A DNA stretch of 22,595 bases from the IMG/VR virus record IMGVR_UViG_3300037852_000367, positions 1 to 22,595 of that record; one strand, 5' to 3'. Below, in pieces: positions 6,216-13,583 of this stretch. Numbering within the stretch: the stretch's first letter is position 1; each line of letters starts with the position of its first letter. The stretch is from a virus. Made by a program: the position numbers and the translations under genes. The notes below the pieces were generated by a model. The model did not search any database. It had not been told where the DNA came from and was given only the letters and a program-made list of their open reading frames with translations.

Positions 6216-6698
6216 ATGCCCTCCACCACCGCGATAGCGCGCCCTGTTGGGCGACCGCCAACTTATGATTCTGACTTTGCTGACTGGGCGCGTAAGTTCG
6301 CGCGGCTTGGCTCGACGGAACAGGATTTGGCTGATGCGTTTGGCGTTTCGGTTAAGACGATTCGTTGTTGGAAGGATGATATTCCTGAGTTTGGTATAGC
6401 CCTAAAAGAGGGCAAAGAGCGCTCCGATGCTGAAGTTGCGCATCGGTTATACACTCGCGCTACGGGCTACTCGCGCAAGGTTGTGAAGGCCCTCCTTGAC
6501 CGAGAAGGCAACGAGATGCTCATCGAGTACGAGGAAGAAGTGCCACCTGACACGACGGCGTGCATCTTCTGGCTCAAGAATCGTCGCTCCGATCTCTGGC
6601 GCGACAAGCGCGAGCATGAGCACACCGGCAAGAATGGTGGGCCAATCGACATGACCCTCGGACCTTCGGAGGCGTACCGCCGGTTACGTGAGGGTTAA
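6216..6698 (+). CDS. terS: Terminase small subunit
   Basis: The product (160 aa from the ATG at 6216) recognises phage DNA and loads the large terminase for packaging. GRPPTYDSDFADWARKFARLGSTEQDLADAFGVSVKTIRCW has the usual N-terminal helix-turn-helix pattern of small terminases (GRP.ky...., a-ll-G.t..dlA..fgVs..Ti..W). It is followed by an acidic/basic helical middle (EGKERSDAEVAHRLYTRATGYS, with the common RATGYS) and an IFWLKNRRSDLWRDK segment near the end, also typical. I chose 6216 because AAGGA (6207-6211) lies 4 bases upstream. The in-frame ATG at 6183 would add 11 residues but its AAGGG touches the start codon. It lies four bases upstream of the large subunit. Confidence 0.88.
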   Translation: MPSTTAIARPVGRPPTYDSDFADWARKFARLGSTEQDLADAFGVSVKTIRCWKDDIPEFGIALKEGKERSDAEVAHRLYTRATGYSRKVVKALLDREGNEMLIEYEEEVPPDTTACIFWLKNRRSDLWRDKREHEHTGKNGGPIDMTLGPSEAYRRLREG

Positions 6699-6701
6699 CG
6701 C

Positions 6702-8474
6702 TTGCTGGGATTCCCGTTCGATTGGCGCAATCCCAATTATGAAGCGGTCTTCTCAGAGCGCATCAAGCGCCTTGAGCGGCTGCGCGCGGATCCTAGTCTG
6801 CTGGAACCGCTGAAGCTCTATTATCGGGATAATCCGGCGGATTTTGTTTCTGATTGGGGAACAACACTCGACCCGCGCAATGTGGAGCGCGGTCTTCCGG
6901 CCTTGGTGCCATTCGTGTTGTTCGAGCGTCAGGTCGAGTGGATCGATTTCGTCATCAAGTGCTGGCGTGACCAGCGACCAGGCATCACCGAGAAGAGTCG
7001 CGACAGCGGTGTATCCTGGCTCAGCGTCGCGCTCGCGTGTACCCTTTGCCTGTTCCACCGCGGCCTCGCTGTGGGCTTCGGGTCGCGCAAGGAGGAATAC
7101 GTCGACCGGATCGGTGACCCCAAGTCGCTGTTCTACAAGGCGCGACTTTTTATGGACGAACTGCCGGTTGAGTTCCGTATGGGTTGGGAATCCGATCGTC
7201 ACGCCCCGCACATGCGGATCATGTTCCCGCAGAGCGACTCGATCATAACGGGTGAGAGCGGCGATAACATCGGCCGTGGCGATAGGAAGTCGATCTACTT
7301 TGTCGACGAAGCGGCGTTCCTGGAACATCCGCTGATGATCGACGCGGCTCTTAGCCAGACGACCAACTGCCGGCAGGACGTGTCGACGCCCAACGGTCTG
7401 GGCAATCCGTTCGAGCAGAAGCGCCACGCGGGGAAGATAGAGGTCTTCACCTTCCACTGGCGCGATGACCCGCGCAAGGACGACGGTTGGTACGCGAAAC
7501 AGGTCGCGGACATTGACAATCCGATCATCGTCGCCCAGGAGCTCGACATTGACTACGCGGCCTCGGTCGAGGGTGTCCTAATCCCGCACGCCTGGGTGCT
7601 GGCCGCGTTCGATGCGTGCGAGAAATTGGGCATCGAGCCTAGCGGCGAGAGCGTAGGCGCACTGGACGTGGCCGACGAGGGCGGCGACCTGTTGGCTTTC
7701 GCCGTGCGTCACGGCGTCGAGGTCAAGTGGCTGGAGGAGTGGCCCGGCAAGGGTGCGGATATCTTCAAGTCGGTGGAGCGCGCGTTCCGCATTTGTGACC
7801 ATTTCGGACTCGAAGGATTTCGCTACGATTCTGACGGACTCGGCGCCGGGGTACGCGGCGACGCTCGTGTGGTGAACGTCCAGCGTGGTTCGGCTGGTCA
7901 ACCTAAGATCAGCGCGACGCCGTACCGCGGCTCGGGCGCAGTGTGGAACCCCGATGGCCAGGACGTGCGCGGTCGCAAGAACAAAGACTTCTTTGCCAAT
8001 TGCAAGGCCCAGAGTTGGTGGGCTCTGCGGGAGCGGTTTCGTAAGACGCACCGTTGGATCGTGGGCGACGAGGACGGTGTCAAGGTGCGGTGTAGCCCGG
8101 ACGAGATCGTCTCGCTGTCCGCCACGATCGACCAGGGTGATAATCCTAGGATGCGGTTGAAGCTGGCAGCCGAATTGAGTCAGCCGACATTCGCTACCAC
8201 GGCAGTCGGGAAGATCGCTATCGACAAGGCACCGGAGGGCACGAAGTCGCCGAACCTGGCCGATGCGGTCGTGATCGATTTCGCGCGAGGTCTGGGCGAG
8301 ATGAAGATATCCGAGGGATTGATGACGCGGGCTCGCGTTGCTACGGTCGTTACTGCGATGCAGCCGACCGAAGGCGCGCAGAAGCCGGTCAGTGGCTCGG
8401 GGCTGTATGTGTCCAATGCGTTATTGTATCGAGCCCGCGATCCGCAGGGGGCCGGTAAAGTAGGCTATCGATAG
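6702..8474 (+). CDS. terL: Terminase large subunit (ATPase plus nuclease)
   Basis: This 590-residue protein pumps DNA into the prohead and cuts concatemers. The ATPase half shows an adenine/Q-type segment FERQVEWIDF (74-83), the deviant phage Walker A KSRDSGVSW (98-106), Walker B SIYFVDEAAF (197-206) and the coupling motif STPNGLGN (228-235). The RNase H-like nuclease half shows acidic clusters at GALDVADEGGD (319-329), FRYDSDGLGAGVRGD (373-387) and SPNLADAV (516-523), the usual three metal-ligand sites. Start is TTG at 6702, four bases after the small subunit stop, with GAGGG upstream. Length is normal for the family. The stop codon lies inside a 12-bp palindrome. Confidence 0.93.
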   Translation: MLGFPFDWRNPNYEAVFSERIKRLERLRADPSLLEPLKLYYRDNPADFVSDWGTTLDPRNVERGLPALVPFVLFERQVEWIDFVIKCWRDQRPGITEKSRDSGVSWLSVALACTLCLFHRGLAVGFGSRKEEYVDRIGDPKSLFYKARLFMDELPVEFRMGWESDRHAPHMRIMFPQSDSIITGESGDNIGRGDRKSIYFVDEAAFLEHPLMIDAALSQTTNCRQDVSTPNGLGNPFEQKRHAGKIEVFTFHWRDDPRKDDGWYAKQVADIDNPIIVAQELDIDYAASVEGVLIPHAWVLAAFDACEKLGIEPSGESVGALDVADEGGDLLAFAVRHGVEVKWLEEWPGKGADIFKSVERAFRICDHFGLEGFRYDSDGLGAGVRGDARVVNVQRGSAGQPKISATPYRGSGAVWNPDGQDVRGRKNKDFFANCKAQSWWALRERFRKTHRWIVGDEDGVKVRCSPDEIVSLSATIDQGDNPRMRLKLAAELSQPTFATTAVGKIAIDKAPEGTKSPNLADAVVIDFARGLGEMKISEGLMTRARVATVVTAMQPTEGAQKPVSGSGLYVSNALLYRARDPQGAGKVGYR

Positions 8475-8495
8475 CTAACTGAGGATATTAATATC
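8464..8495. repeat. Two adjacent perfect 12-bp palindromes at the terL boundary
   Basis: GCTATCGATAGC (8464-8475) covers the terL stop codon, and GATATTAATATC (8484-8495) ends right before the next start codon and overlaps its ribosome binding site GAGGA (8481-8485). The first shares its arms with the palindrome at 5092-5103. They may be protein-binding sites or RNA elements; chance is not excluded. Confidence 0.4.
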
Positions 8496-8819
8496 TTGAT
8501 CATCGCCTGCAAGCATCCCAATGGCCTCAATTGCGGCGGCGTCGTGCTGCGCGGACCGGCCGTCGAGGGCACGCCGATCGGCGAGGTGGCGCAAGTCGTT
8601 GGCCAGGACCCCACTCTATACGGCGGGTACCGCCTGAACCACGTCGACGACGTGCGCGACTTCCCCCGCTGGGCGCAGGACAACGCGCAGAGTGACCTGG
8701 TGCGCCAGGGCGTGGTCGTCTGGGGCGACGACGAGGCCGAGGTCAAGACGAAGATATTCGAGGGCCGCAGGAGCGGGAGCTTCGCGTCCGGTGCGCCGGC
8801 CATACAGCACGTGTTCTAG
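8496..8819 (+). CDS. Hypothetical 107-aa structural-region protein
   Basis: Start is TTG at 8496 with GAGGA 10 bases upstream. The N-terminus IIACKHPNGLNCGGVVLRGPAVEGT resembles, from memory, short proteins that lie between terL and the portal gene in many phages (MIIACKHPNGL..gGv.l.G). The middle GGYRLNHVDDVRDFPRWAQDN suggests a beta-alpha fold, and the C-terminus is basic and Gly/Ser rich (EGRRSGSFASGAP). The position between terminase and portal suggests a virion or head-assembly accessory role, but no function is established. Confidence 0.7.
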   Translation: MIIACKHPNGLNCGGVVLRGPAVEGTPIGEVAQVVGQDPTLYGGYRLNHVDDVRDFPRWAQDNAQSDLVRQGVVVWGDDEAEVKTKIFEGRRSGSFASGAPAIQHVF

Positions 8820-8831
8820 GAGCGTTATCCT

Positions 8832-9029
8832 TTGGCCATCACCGTAGCGACGACAAACAGTAACCAGACGCTGACGCCGCTCACCGCAGTAGCGCGGGTA
8901 GCGCAGATAGCCGCGGGAGGTTACGCGCTAGGGCAGCACGTTCTCAAGGACGGTGTTACCTGGAAGTCGATAATCGATAACAACACGTCGGTCCCAGGTG
9001 AGTCGGGCACGTGGAGCTTATTTTGCTGA
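8832..9029 (+). CDS. Small carbohydrate-binding-module-like protein, 65 aa
   Basis: Start is TTG at 8832; AGGAG (8818-8822) overlaps the preceding stop and lies 9 bases upstream. Residues 29-63 read GYALGQHVLKDGVTWKSIIDNNTSVPGES-GTWSL, which fits the pattern of CBM5/12-like chitin-binding folds (Y..G..V...G..y.......t.PG.s..W..l). Such modules are common as additions to phage tail and fibre proteins but here the module stands alone before the portal gene. It is likely a small decoration or accessory protein. The ligand is unknown and the match is by pattern only. Confidence 0.65.
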   Translation: MAITVATTNSNQTLTPLTAVARVAQIAAGGYALGQHVLKDGVTWKSIIDNNTSVPGESGTWSLFC

Positions 9030-9033
9030 AGCG

Positions 9034-10776
9034 ATGCCCTCCAACCTAAAGCTCGTAACCCCGACCATCCCCGCGCTTGAGGCGGCGGTCGCGCGCAACC
9101 GCGCCGGCCCGCAGCTCAGGGTGCCAGATGCTGCGCTGCGCCGGGGCCGAGCGCAGTCGATGACGAAGGCGCGCGCTGCGTCGATGCTCGCGGAGGGCGA
9201 GCGGGTCAAGGCGCTCTTCAGCGCAGCCCCGCCCTTCCCTGGTGTGGTGCCGAAGGACGAGCCCAAGATGGCGCTGGACTCGCAGACGATCGAGGTCGTC
9301 GCGTGGTCGCAGCAGTGGGCTGCTAGCTCGGCGCTGGCCGAGGGTCAAGGTTGGTTGGGCTACCAGCTGCTCAGCGAATTAGCGCAGCGGCCCGAGTACC
9401 GCGCAATAACCGAGACCATCGCGTACGAGATGACCCGCGAGGGCATCGAGTTCCAGAGCGCGGGCAAGGAGAAGAAGACCGAGCGCATCAAGCGCCTGGA
9501 GGACGCGTGCAAGCGCCTCAAGGTCATGGACGTGCTGGCCAAGGCCGCGGTGCACGACGGGTTCTTCGGCCGCGGGCACGTGTACATCGACACTGGCTAC
9601 ACCAGCGAGCGCGAGGAGCTCAAGACGCCGATAGGCGACGGCCGCGGCGCGCTCAGCAAGCTCAAAGTCTCGCCCGAGCGGCCGGTGGTGGCGTTCCGCA
9701 ACGTTGAGCCGGTGTGGACGTACCCCACGAGCTACGACAGCGCCAACCCGCTGCGCGAGGACTGGTACAAGCCCACCACGTGGTTCGTCATGGGCACCGA
9801 GATCCACGCTACCCGGCTGCTGACGTTCATCGGGCGCGAGGTGCCCGACCTGCTGAAGCCGGCCTACTCGTTCGGCGGCCTCAGCATGAGCCAGATGGCC
9901 ATGCCGTATGTGCAGAACTGGCTGCGCACCCGGCAGGCGGTGGCTGACCTCATCTGGTCGTTTACGGTATTCGTGCTCAAGACCAACCTAGGCGAGTCGA
10001 TGCAGGGCGACGGTCAGCAGCTGTTCGACCGCGCCGAGCTGTTCAACCTGATGCGCAACAATCAGGGGTTGATGATCCTCGACAAGGATTTGGAGGAGTT
10101 CGATAACGTTAGCGCGAGCTTGGCTGGGCTTGAAAATCTTCAAGCCGCCACTCAAGAACATATGTCATCTGTGTCGAAGATACCCCTGGTTAAGCTGTTG
10201 GGCATTCAGCCTGCAGGATTGAATGCAAGTTCTGAGGGTGAAATCCGCACGTTCTACGATTGGATCGCAGCGTACCAAGAACATTTTTTCCGGGACAATC
10301 TCAACCGGATGGTGGATTTCGTTCAGCTCTCCGAGTTCGGCGATATTGATCCAGATATAACGTATGATTTCAAGCAGCTGTGGCAGCTGGACGAAGCTGG
10401 CGAGGCCGCGGTCGTCAAGACCCGCGCCGATACGCGTGAGGCGTATCTATCGATGGGTGCGGTCACAGCGGACGAGGTGCGCGAGGCGATCGCCGGCGAC
10501 AAGGAGAGCCCATTCAACGGCCTCGACCTCAGTCAGCCTTTGCTTGAACCCGATCCGCTGGACGACACGGACCTGATCGGAGGTGAGGAACCGGAACTCG
10601 GTGAGCACGAAGATCAGCCCGAGAAGGTGTTTGGTCGCACCCCTGGCGAGGTGACGATACCGAAGGTCAAGGATCCGTCGAGCCGCCTCGCGACGAGCCT
10701 GACGTCGAAGGCCGCGAACTTCGGCGGTGCGACGACTGGCGGGTTCCCCGCGAAGGATGTGGCGAAGCCAGACTGA
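9034..10776 (+). CDS. Phage portal protein (DUF1073/anti-CBASS-Acb1-like portal family)
   Basis: The portal forms the dodecameric ring at the head vertex through which DNA passes. The 580-residue product shows the features of the DUF1073 portal family: LAQRPEYRAITETIAYEMTREGIEF near residue 110-135, the VHDGFFGRGHVYID segment, FRNVEPVWTYPTSYDS, a long helix LGGL/MSQMAMPYVQNW, and the very conserved MSSVSKIPLVKLLGIQPAGLNAS followed by EGEIRTFYDWIAAYQE. I prefer ATG at 9034; an in-frame GTG at 8998 would overlap the previous gene and has no ribosome binding site. The first 70 residues and the acidic/Gly-rich last 90 are variable. The conserved core near 10050-10370 is encoded with lower GC than the rest. 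The stop overlaps the next ATG by one base. Confidence 0.9.
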   Translation: MPSNLKLVTPTIPALEAAVARNRAGPQLRVPDAALRRGRAQSMTKARAASMLAEGERVKALFSAAPPFPGVVPKDEPKMALDSQTIEVVAWSQQWAASSALAEGQGWLGYQLLSELAQRPEYRAITETIAYEMTREGIEFQSAGKEKKTERIKRLEDACKRLKVMDVLAKAAVHDGFFGRGHVYIDTGYTSEREELKTPIGDGRGALSKLKVSPERPVVAFRNVEPVWTYPTSYDSANPLREDWYKPTTWFVMGTEIHATRLLTFIGREVPDLLKPAYSFGGLSMSQMAMPYVQNWLRTRQAVADLIWSFTVFVLKTNLGESMQGDGQQLFDRAELFNLMRNNQGLMILDKDLEEFDNVSASLAGLENLQAATQEHMSSVSKIPLVKLLGIQPAGLNASSEGEIRTFYDWIAAYQEHFFRDNLNRMVDFVQLSEFGDIDPDITYDFKQLWQLDEAGEAAVVKTRADTREAYLSMGAVTADEVREAIAGDKESPFNGLDLSQPLLEPDPLDDTDLIGGEEPELGEHEDQPEKVFGRTPGEVTIPKVKDPSSRLATSLTSKAANFGGATTGGFPAKDVAKPD

Positions 10777-11225
10777 TGACCCACCCCATCCAGTCCCACG
10801 ACTTCGCCTCCGGCGTCTGCGTCCACTGCCACGCGCCCGAGAGCAACGCCTCGCAGAACAGCGAGAAGCCGATCGCGTGCGTGACGCGATGGGTCAGTGG
10901 TCACGCGCCCGGCGAAGAGCGCGGTCACACCGGCTTCGCGGCCGATGACTTCAACGCCATCGGCGCGCGGTTCCAGGAGCTACGCCGGGAGCAGGACGAG
11001 GCGTTGGCTACGGTGGTGGAAGAAGTAGAATTGACAACTGAATCTGCTACGTTATTAGCTGATACGCACAAGCTGTTTTCGTGGTTTTGTCAGCTGATTG
11101 ATCCAACGTATTCATCAGGCCGCATGGTGGATGCCATCGGTAAGATTTACTACGTTAGTCGCGAGCCGGGTGAGACACCGCAGGAGTTTGAGCAGCGAGT
11201 TAAGAACGCTGTGCTGGTGCGATGA
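10776..11225 (+). CDS. Hypothetical 149-aa protein between portal and Mu-F-like gene
   Basis: The ATG at 10776 overlaps the portal TGA (TGATG) and the stop overlaps the next ATG (ATGA), so all three are probably translated together. The N-terminus HDFASGVCVHCHAPESN carries CxxCH, and another Cys follows at about residue 35 (IACVTRW); a metal site is possible. The C-terminal half (about 65-149) is helical and polar (FQELRREQDEALATVVEEVEL and KLFSWFCQLIDPTYSSG). From about 11020 the codons become AT-rich. No family recognised; a head-assembly role is inferred from position. Confidence 0.75.
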   Translation: MTHPIQSHDFASGVCVHCHAPESNASQNSEKPIACVTRWVSGHAPGEERGHTGFAADDFNAIGARFQELRREQDEALATVVEEVELTTESATLLADTHKLFSWFCQLIDPTYSSGRMVDAIGKIYYVSREPGETPQEFEQRVKNAVLVR

Positions 11226-12058
11226 CTCCAGCCGAGTTCGCCGCAACCCACGGCCTGGACGCCAAGCCCCGTCGCCGCGACACGCTCGACCCGGTGCGCC
11301 CGTCGCCGGCCATCGAGGCCGCGTACCGGAGGAAGCTGGACGCGCTTATCGAATCTATGCAGCGCAGCGTGCTCTATTTCGTAAAGGCCGCGTGGCGCAA
11401 GAACACGCCAGAGATGGCGCAGGATGAGTCACCGGCGCGCGGGCTCGCCGCTGCTGTTCGCCGGCTGGCGCGGCGTTGGCAGAAGCGGTTCGACGAGGCG
11501 GCCAAGGAGCTCGCCGCGTACTTCGCGAAGTCCGTTGCCGATCGCAGCGACGTGGCCTTGCGTCGCACGTTGGAGAAGGGTGGTATTTCGGTGAAATTTC
11601 GGATGACCGCCGCGATGCAAGACGTACTTTCGTCTGCTGTAGAAGAAAACGTTGCGTTGATTAAAAGTATTCCGCAACGCTATTTCCTTCAAGTACAAGG
11701 TTTTGTGCAGCGATCTGTTCAGACTGGTCGTGATTTAAAACAATTGACCGATGATTTGGAAAATAATTTTGGAGTGACGCGCCGTCGCGCTGCTTTTATT
11801 GCAAGAGATCAGAACAATAAAATCAGTGGAACATTACAGCGTGTACGTCAGCAGGAACTGGGTATCACTCAAGCCCGGTGGGTTCATTCTTCTGCGGGCC
11901 GAGAACCGAGACCTACGCATGTTCAAGCATCAAAGGATGGCGTAATTTTTGACCTCCGTGAAGGGTGGCTCGACCCAGCGTTGAACAAAAGGATTTGGCC
12001 CGGTTCTGAACCAAATTGCCGCTGTATCGCTAAGCCAATTATTTTAGGATTCTCGTAG
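11222..12058 (+). CDS. Mu-F-like minor head (morphogenesis) protein
   Basis: The 278-residue product matches the Phage Mu F / SPP1 gp7 head morphogenesis domain in its C-terminal half: GFVQRSVQTGRDLKQLTDDL, RRAAFIARDQNNKISG (the RA..IArtE-type motif, with Gln here), TQARWVHSSAGREPRPTHV, FDLREGWLDPAL and the closing WPGSEPNCRC (259-268), which supplies the characteristic CRC. The family binds near the portal and is incorporated in few copies per head. The N-terminal 110 residues are helical and basic. Translation is coupled to the gene before (ATGA). Codon use changes sharply at about 11580 from GC-rich to AT-rich, at the start of the conserved part. Confidence 0.88.
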   Translation: MTPAEFAATHGLDAKPRRRDTLDPVRPSPAIEAAYRRKLDALIESMQRSVLYFVKAAWRKNTPEMAQDESPARGLAAAVRRLARRWQKRFDEAAKELAAYFAKSVADRSDVALRRTLEKGGISVKFRMTAAMQDVLSSAVEENVALIKSIPQRYFLQVQGFVQRSVQTGRDLKQLTDDLENNFGVTRRRAAFIARDQNNKISGTLQRVRQQELGITQARWVHSSAGREPRPTHVQASKDGVIFDLREGWLDPALNKRIWPGSEPNCRCIAKPIILGFS

Positions 12059-12060
12059 TA

Positions 12061-12216
12061 ATGGGCCTAATCCTCCTCATCGTCCTGCTCTTGCTCCTCT
12101 TCGGCGGGGGATACGGAGGCTATACGCGCTGGGGCGCTCAGGGCGGGATAGGCATCGGTGGGATACTCCTTCTCCTTCTCGTACTTTATCTGCTCTTCGG
12201 TTTAGGTCGTTTCTGA
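12061..12216 (+). CDS. Two-helix membrane mini-protein (DUF3309-like), 51 aa
   Basis: This short gene starts with ATG at 12061, two bases after the previous stop, with AGGA about 9 bases upstream. Residues 2-14 (GLILLIVLLLLLF) and 30-48 (IGIGGILLLLLVLYLLFGL) are strongly hydrophobic and flank a glycine/aromatic hinge GGGYGGYTRWGAQGG. The layout recalls DUF3309 proteins found in many proteobacteria and some phages. It is probably an inner-membrane protein with both ends on the same side. A holin-like role is conceivable because of size and two helices, but its position among head genes gives no support, and no lysis genes are seen nearby. Confidence 0.7.
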   Translation: MGLILLIVLLLLLFGGGYGGYTRWGAQGGIGIGGILLLLLVLYLLFGLGRF

Positions 12217-12337
12217 TCCCGTGTCTCATCACCACCGCTGGCCCCACTTCTTCAGACGCAGACCCTTCCACCACTGCCGTCCGGTGCTGCACTTCCGCGG
12301 CATCGCCATCGAACTCTTGCCGCAGGAGCACATAATC

Positions 12338-12658
12338 ATGGCCTTGACGCTCGAAGTCGGTCAGACCGACGCGCTCTCGATCACCGTGCTGGACTCGAAC
12401 GGACAGCCGATCGCAAGCCCCACCTTCGACACGCCCCCGGCGTGGAGCAACACGACCCCGGCCACGGAGACGCTCGCGGCTGCCGCGGACGACCTGACCG
12501 CGACCCTGACCGCCGTCGCGGTGGGCACTGACGTGGTCAACCTCAGCTGCTCGATCGACGGCGCCGCGTTCACCGCGTCGCTCGACGTGACCGTGACCGC
12601 CGCGCCGCAGGTGCCGGCGAGCGTCGAGATCGTGACGGGACCGCCGCAGGGCGTGTAA
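12338..12658 (+). CDS. Ig-like (Big-type) domain virion protein, 106 aa
   Basis: The ATG at 12338 has AGGAG 9 bases upstream. The same frame is open back to a GTG at 12221, but that 39-residue extension is His/Arg/Phe rich, has no ribosome site and does not fit the fold, so I leave it out. The product alternates strands as bacterial Ig-like group-2 domains do: LTLEVGQTDALSITVLDSNG, SPTFDTPPAWSNTTP, ATLTAVAVGTDVVNLSCSID, FTASLDVTVTA. Such domains decorate phage heads and tails and are thought to hold weakly to cell-surface sugars. The exact virion location is unknown. It lies directly before a glycosyltransferase-like gene. Confidence 0.75.
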   Translation: MALTLEVGQTDALSITVLDSNGQPIASPTFDTPPAWSNTTPATETLAAAADDLTATLTAVAVGTDVVNLSCSIDGAAFTASLDVTVTAAPQVPASVEIVTGPPQGV

Positions 12659-12665
12659 CACCGCC

Positions 12666-13559
12666 GTGAACTTCCAGTTCTACCTGCACAACCACACACG
12701 CCCCGGCCAACGCACGCTGGAGGACCCGCGCGATATCCTTGCGGGCCAACTCGCTGCGCTCGGCCACAAGGTATCTCATGGCGACATGGTCGTGACCGAT
12801 CGGATCAACGTGCTGTTCGAGGGCTTCTCCGCCACGGTCGTCGACCGCATGGCCGAGGCCCACCGCCACGGCGCGCGATTCCTGATCGTAGCGACCGAGC
12901 GTCCGACCCCGGAAGGCTTCAACGGCGGCATCAGTCGCGCGATGGTCGACCGTCAGGCGATCTTCCCGGAGGCCGCGCGCTACGCCGACGCCATCTGGAC
13001 ACTGATACCTGGCGACGACACGCTGGAGTGGTACAGCCAGCATGCGCCGACGGCGTACGTCGAGCTGGGCTACGCGCCGAGCCTCGTGCGCCGCGTTCGC
13101 GTCGATCCCGACCACGGGTTCAGCTTCCACGGTTCGGTGACCGACCGTCGCCGCACGATCTTCCAGAAGCTCGCCAAACGGTTCACCAAGCGCGGCGGCG
13201 CGGTGACGAGCTTCGCCGATGGCGGGAGCCGCGATGCGCTGGTCTCGCGCGGCAGGATCGTGGTCCAGGTCCGCGCGTTCGACGGCATGGGCAGCGTCTC
13301 CAGCAGCCGGTGCGCCACGGCGCTCCACCTGGGACGCCCGGTCGTGGCGGAGCCTCACGAACTCTCGAAGCCCTGGGACGAGATCGTGCACTTCTCGAAG
13401 TCGCTCGACGCGTTCTACGACGACGTGCCGGTCAAGGGCATCGCCTGGCGCGACGAGCACGAGCGCCAGTTCGCGCGGTTCGCGAGGCTACTTAGCCCGC
13501 AGATGTGCGCGGGACGTGCGCTGCGGGAGACGTTCGCTAAGACTGCGTTAGCCGCATAA
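12666..13559 (+). CDS. GT-B-type glycosyltransferase-like protein, 297 aa
   Basis: The start is GTG at 12666, eight bases after the Ig-like gene; its ribosome site is weak. The two-domain layout looks like a GT-B fold. An N-terminal half begins with the strand FQFYLHN and a helix with LAALGHKV. A hinge at about 145-157 (VDPDHGFSFHGS) is followed by the nucleotide-sugar half: RRRTIFQKLAKRF, RDALVSRGRIVVQVR (189-203), SSSRCATALHLGRPVVAEP (212-230) and DEIVHFSKSLDAFYDD (238-253). This C-terminal order (short strands, an R/E-rich loop, then a late helix) is shared with GT4/CgeB-like enzymes. It could glycosylate a virion protein such as the Ig-like or fibre proteins, or modify the host surface. 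Donor and acceptor are unknown. Confidence 0.65.
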   Translation: MNFQFYLHNHTRPGQRTLEDPRDILAGQLAALGHKVSHGDMVVTDRINVLFEGFSATVVDRMAEAHRHGARFLIVATERPTPEGFNGGISRAMVDRQAIFPEAARYADAIWTLIPGDDTLEWYSQHAPTAYVELGYAPSLVRRVRVDPDHGFSFHGSVTDRRRTIFQKLAKRFTKRGGAVTSFADGGSRDALVSRGRIVVQVRAFDGMGSVSSSRCATALHLGRPVVAEPHELSKPWDEIVHFSKSLDAFYDDVPVKGIAWRDEHERQFARFARLLSPQMCAGRALRETFAKTALAA

Positions 13560-13567
13560 GCCTTTGT

Positions 13568-13583
13568 AGGAGTTAGGAAAATC
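13568..13583 (+). promoter_or_regulatory. Ribosome binding site placed for an ATC start codon
   Basis: AGGAG (13568-13572) stands 8 bases before ATC at 13581. There is no ATG, GTG or TTG in frame until GTG at 13605, which is 32 bases from this site. The frame is open from the preceding stop (13557-13559). The site therefore points to an unusual ATC initiation codon. Confidence 0.5.

Noticed and set aside
9034-10776. Reading the portal family's Acb1-like label as an anti-CBASS gene
   Set aside because: The protein has the portal core, and its place between terminase and Mu-F-like genes is that of a portal.
10776-11225. CxxCH in the 149-aa protein as a haem c site
   Set aside because: No signal peptide and a cytosolic late-operon context; a chance or metal-binding Cys pair is more likely.
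12221-12337. GTG start giving a 39-residue His/Arg-rich extension of the Ig-like protein
   Set aside because: No ribosome site at the GTG, while ATG 12338 has a good one and begins the domain properly.
12570-13460. Minus-strand frame of 296 codons opposite the glycosyltransferase
   Set aside because: A shadow of the plus-strand gene: Arg/Val/Glu-rich, no ribosome site, no family resemblance.
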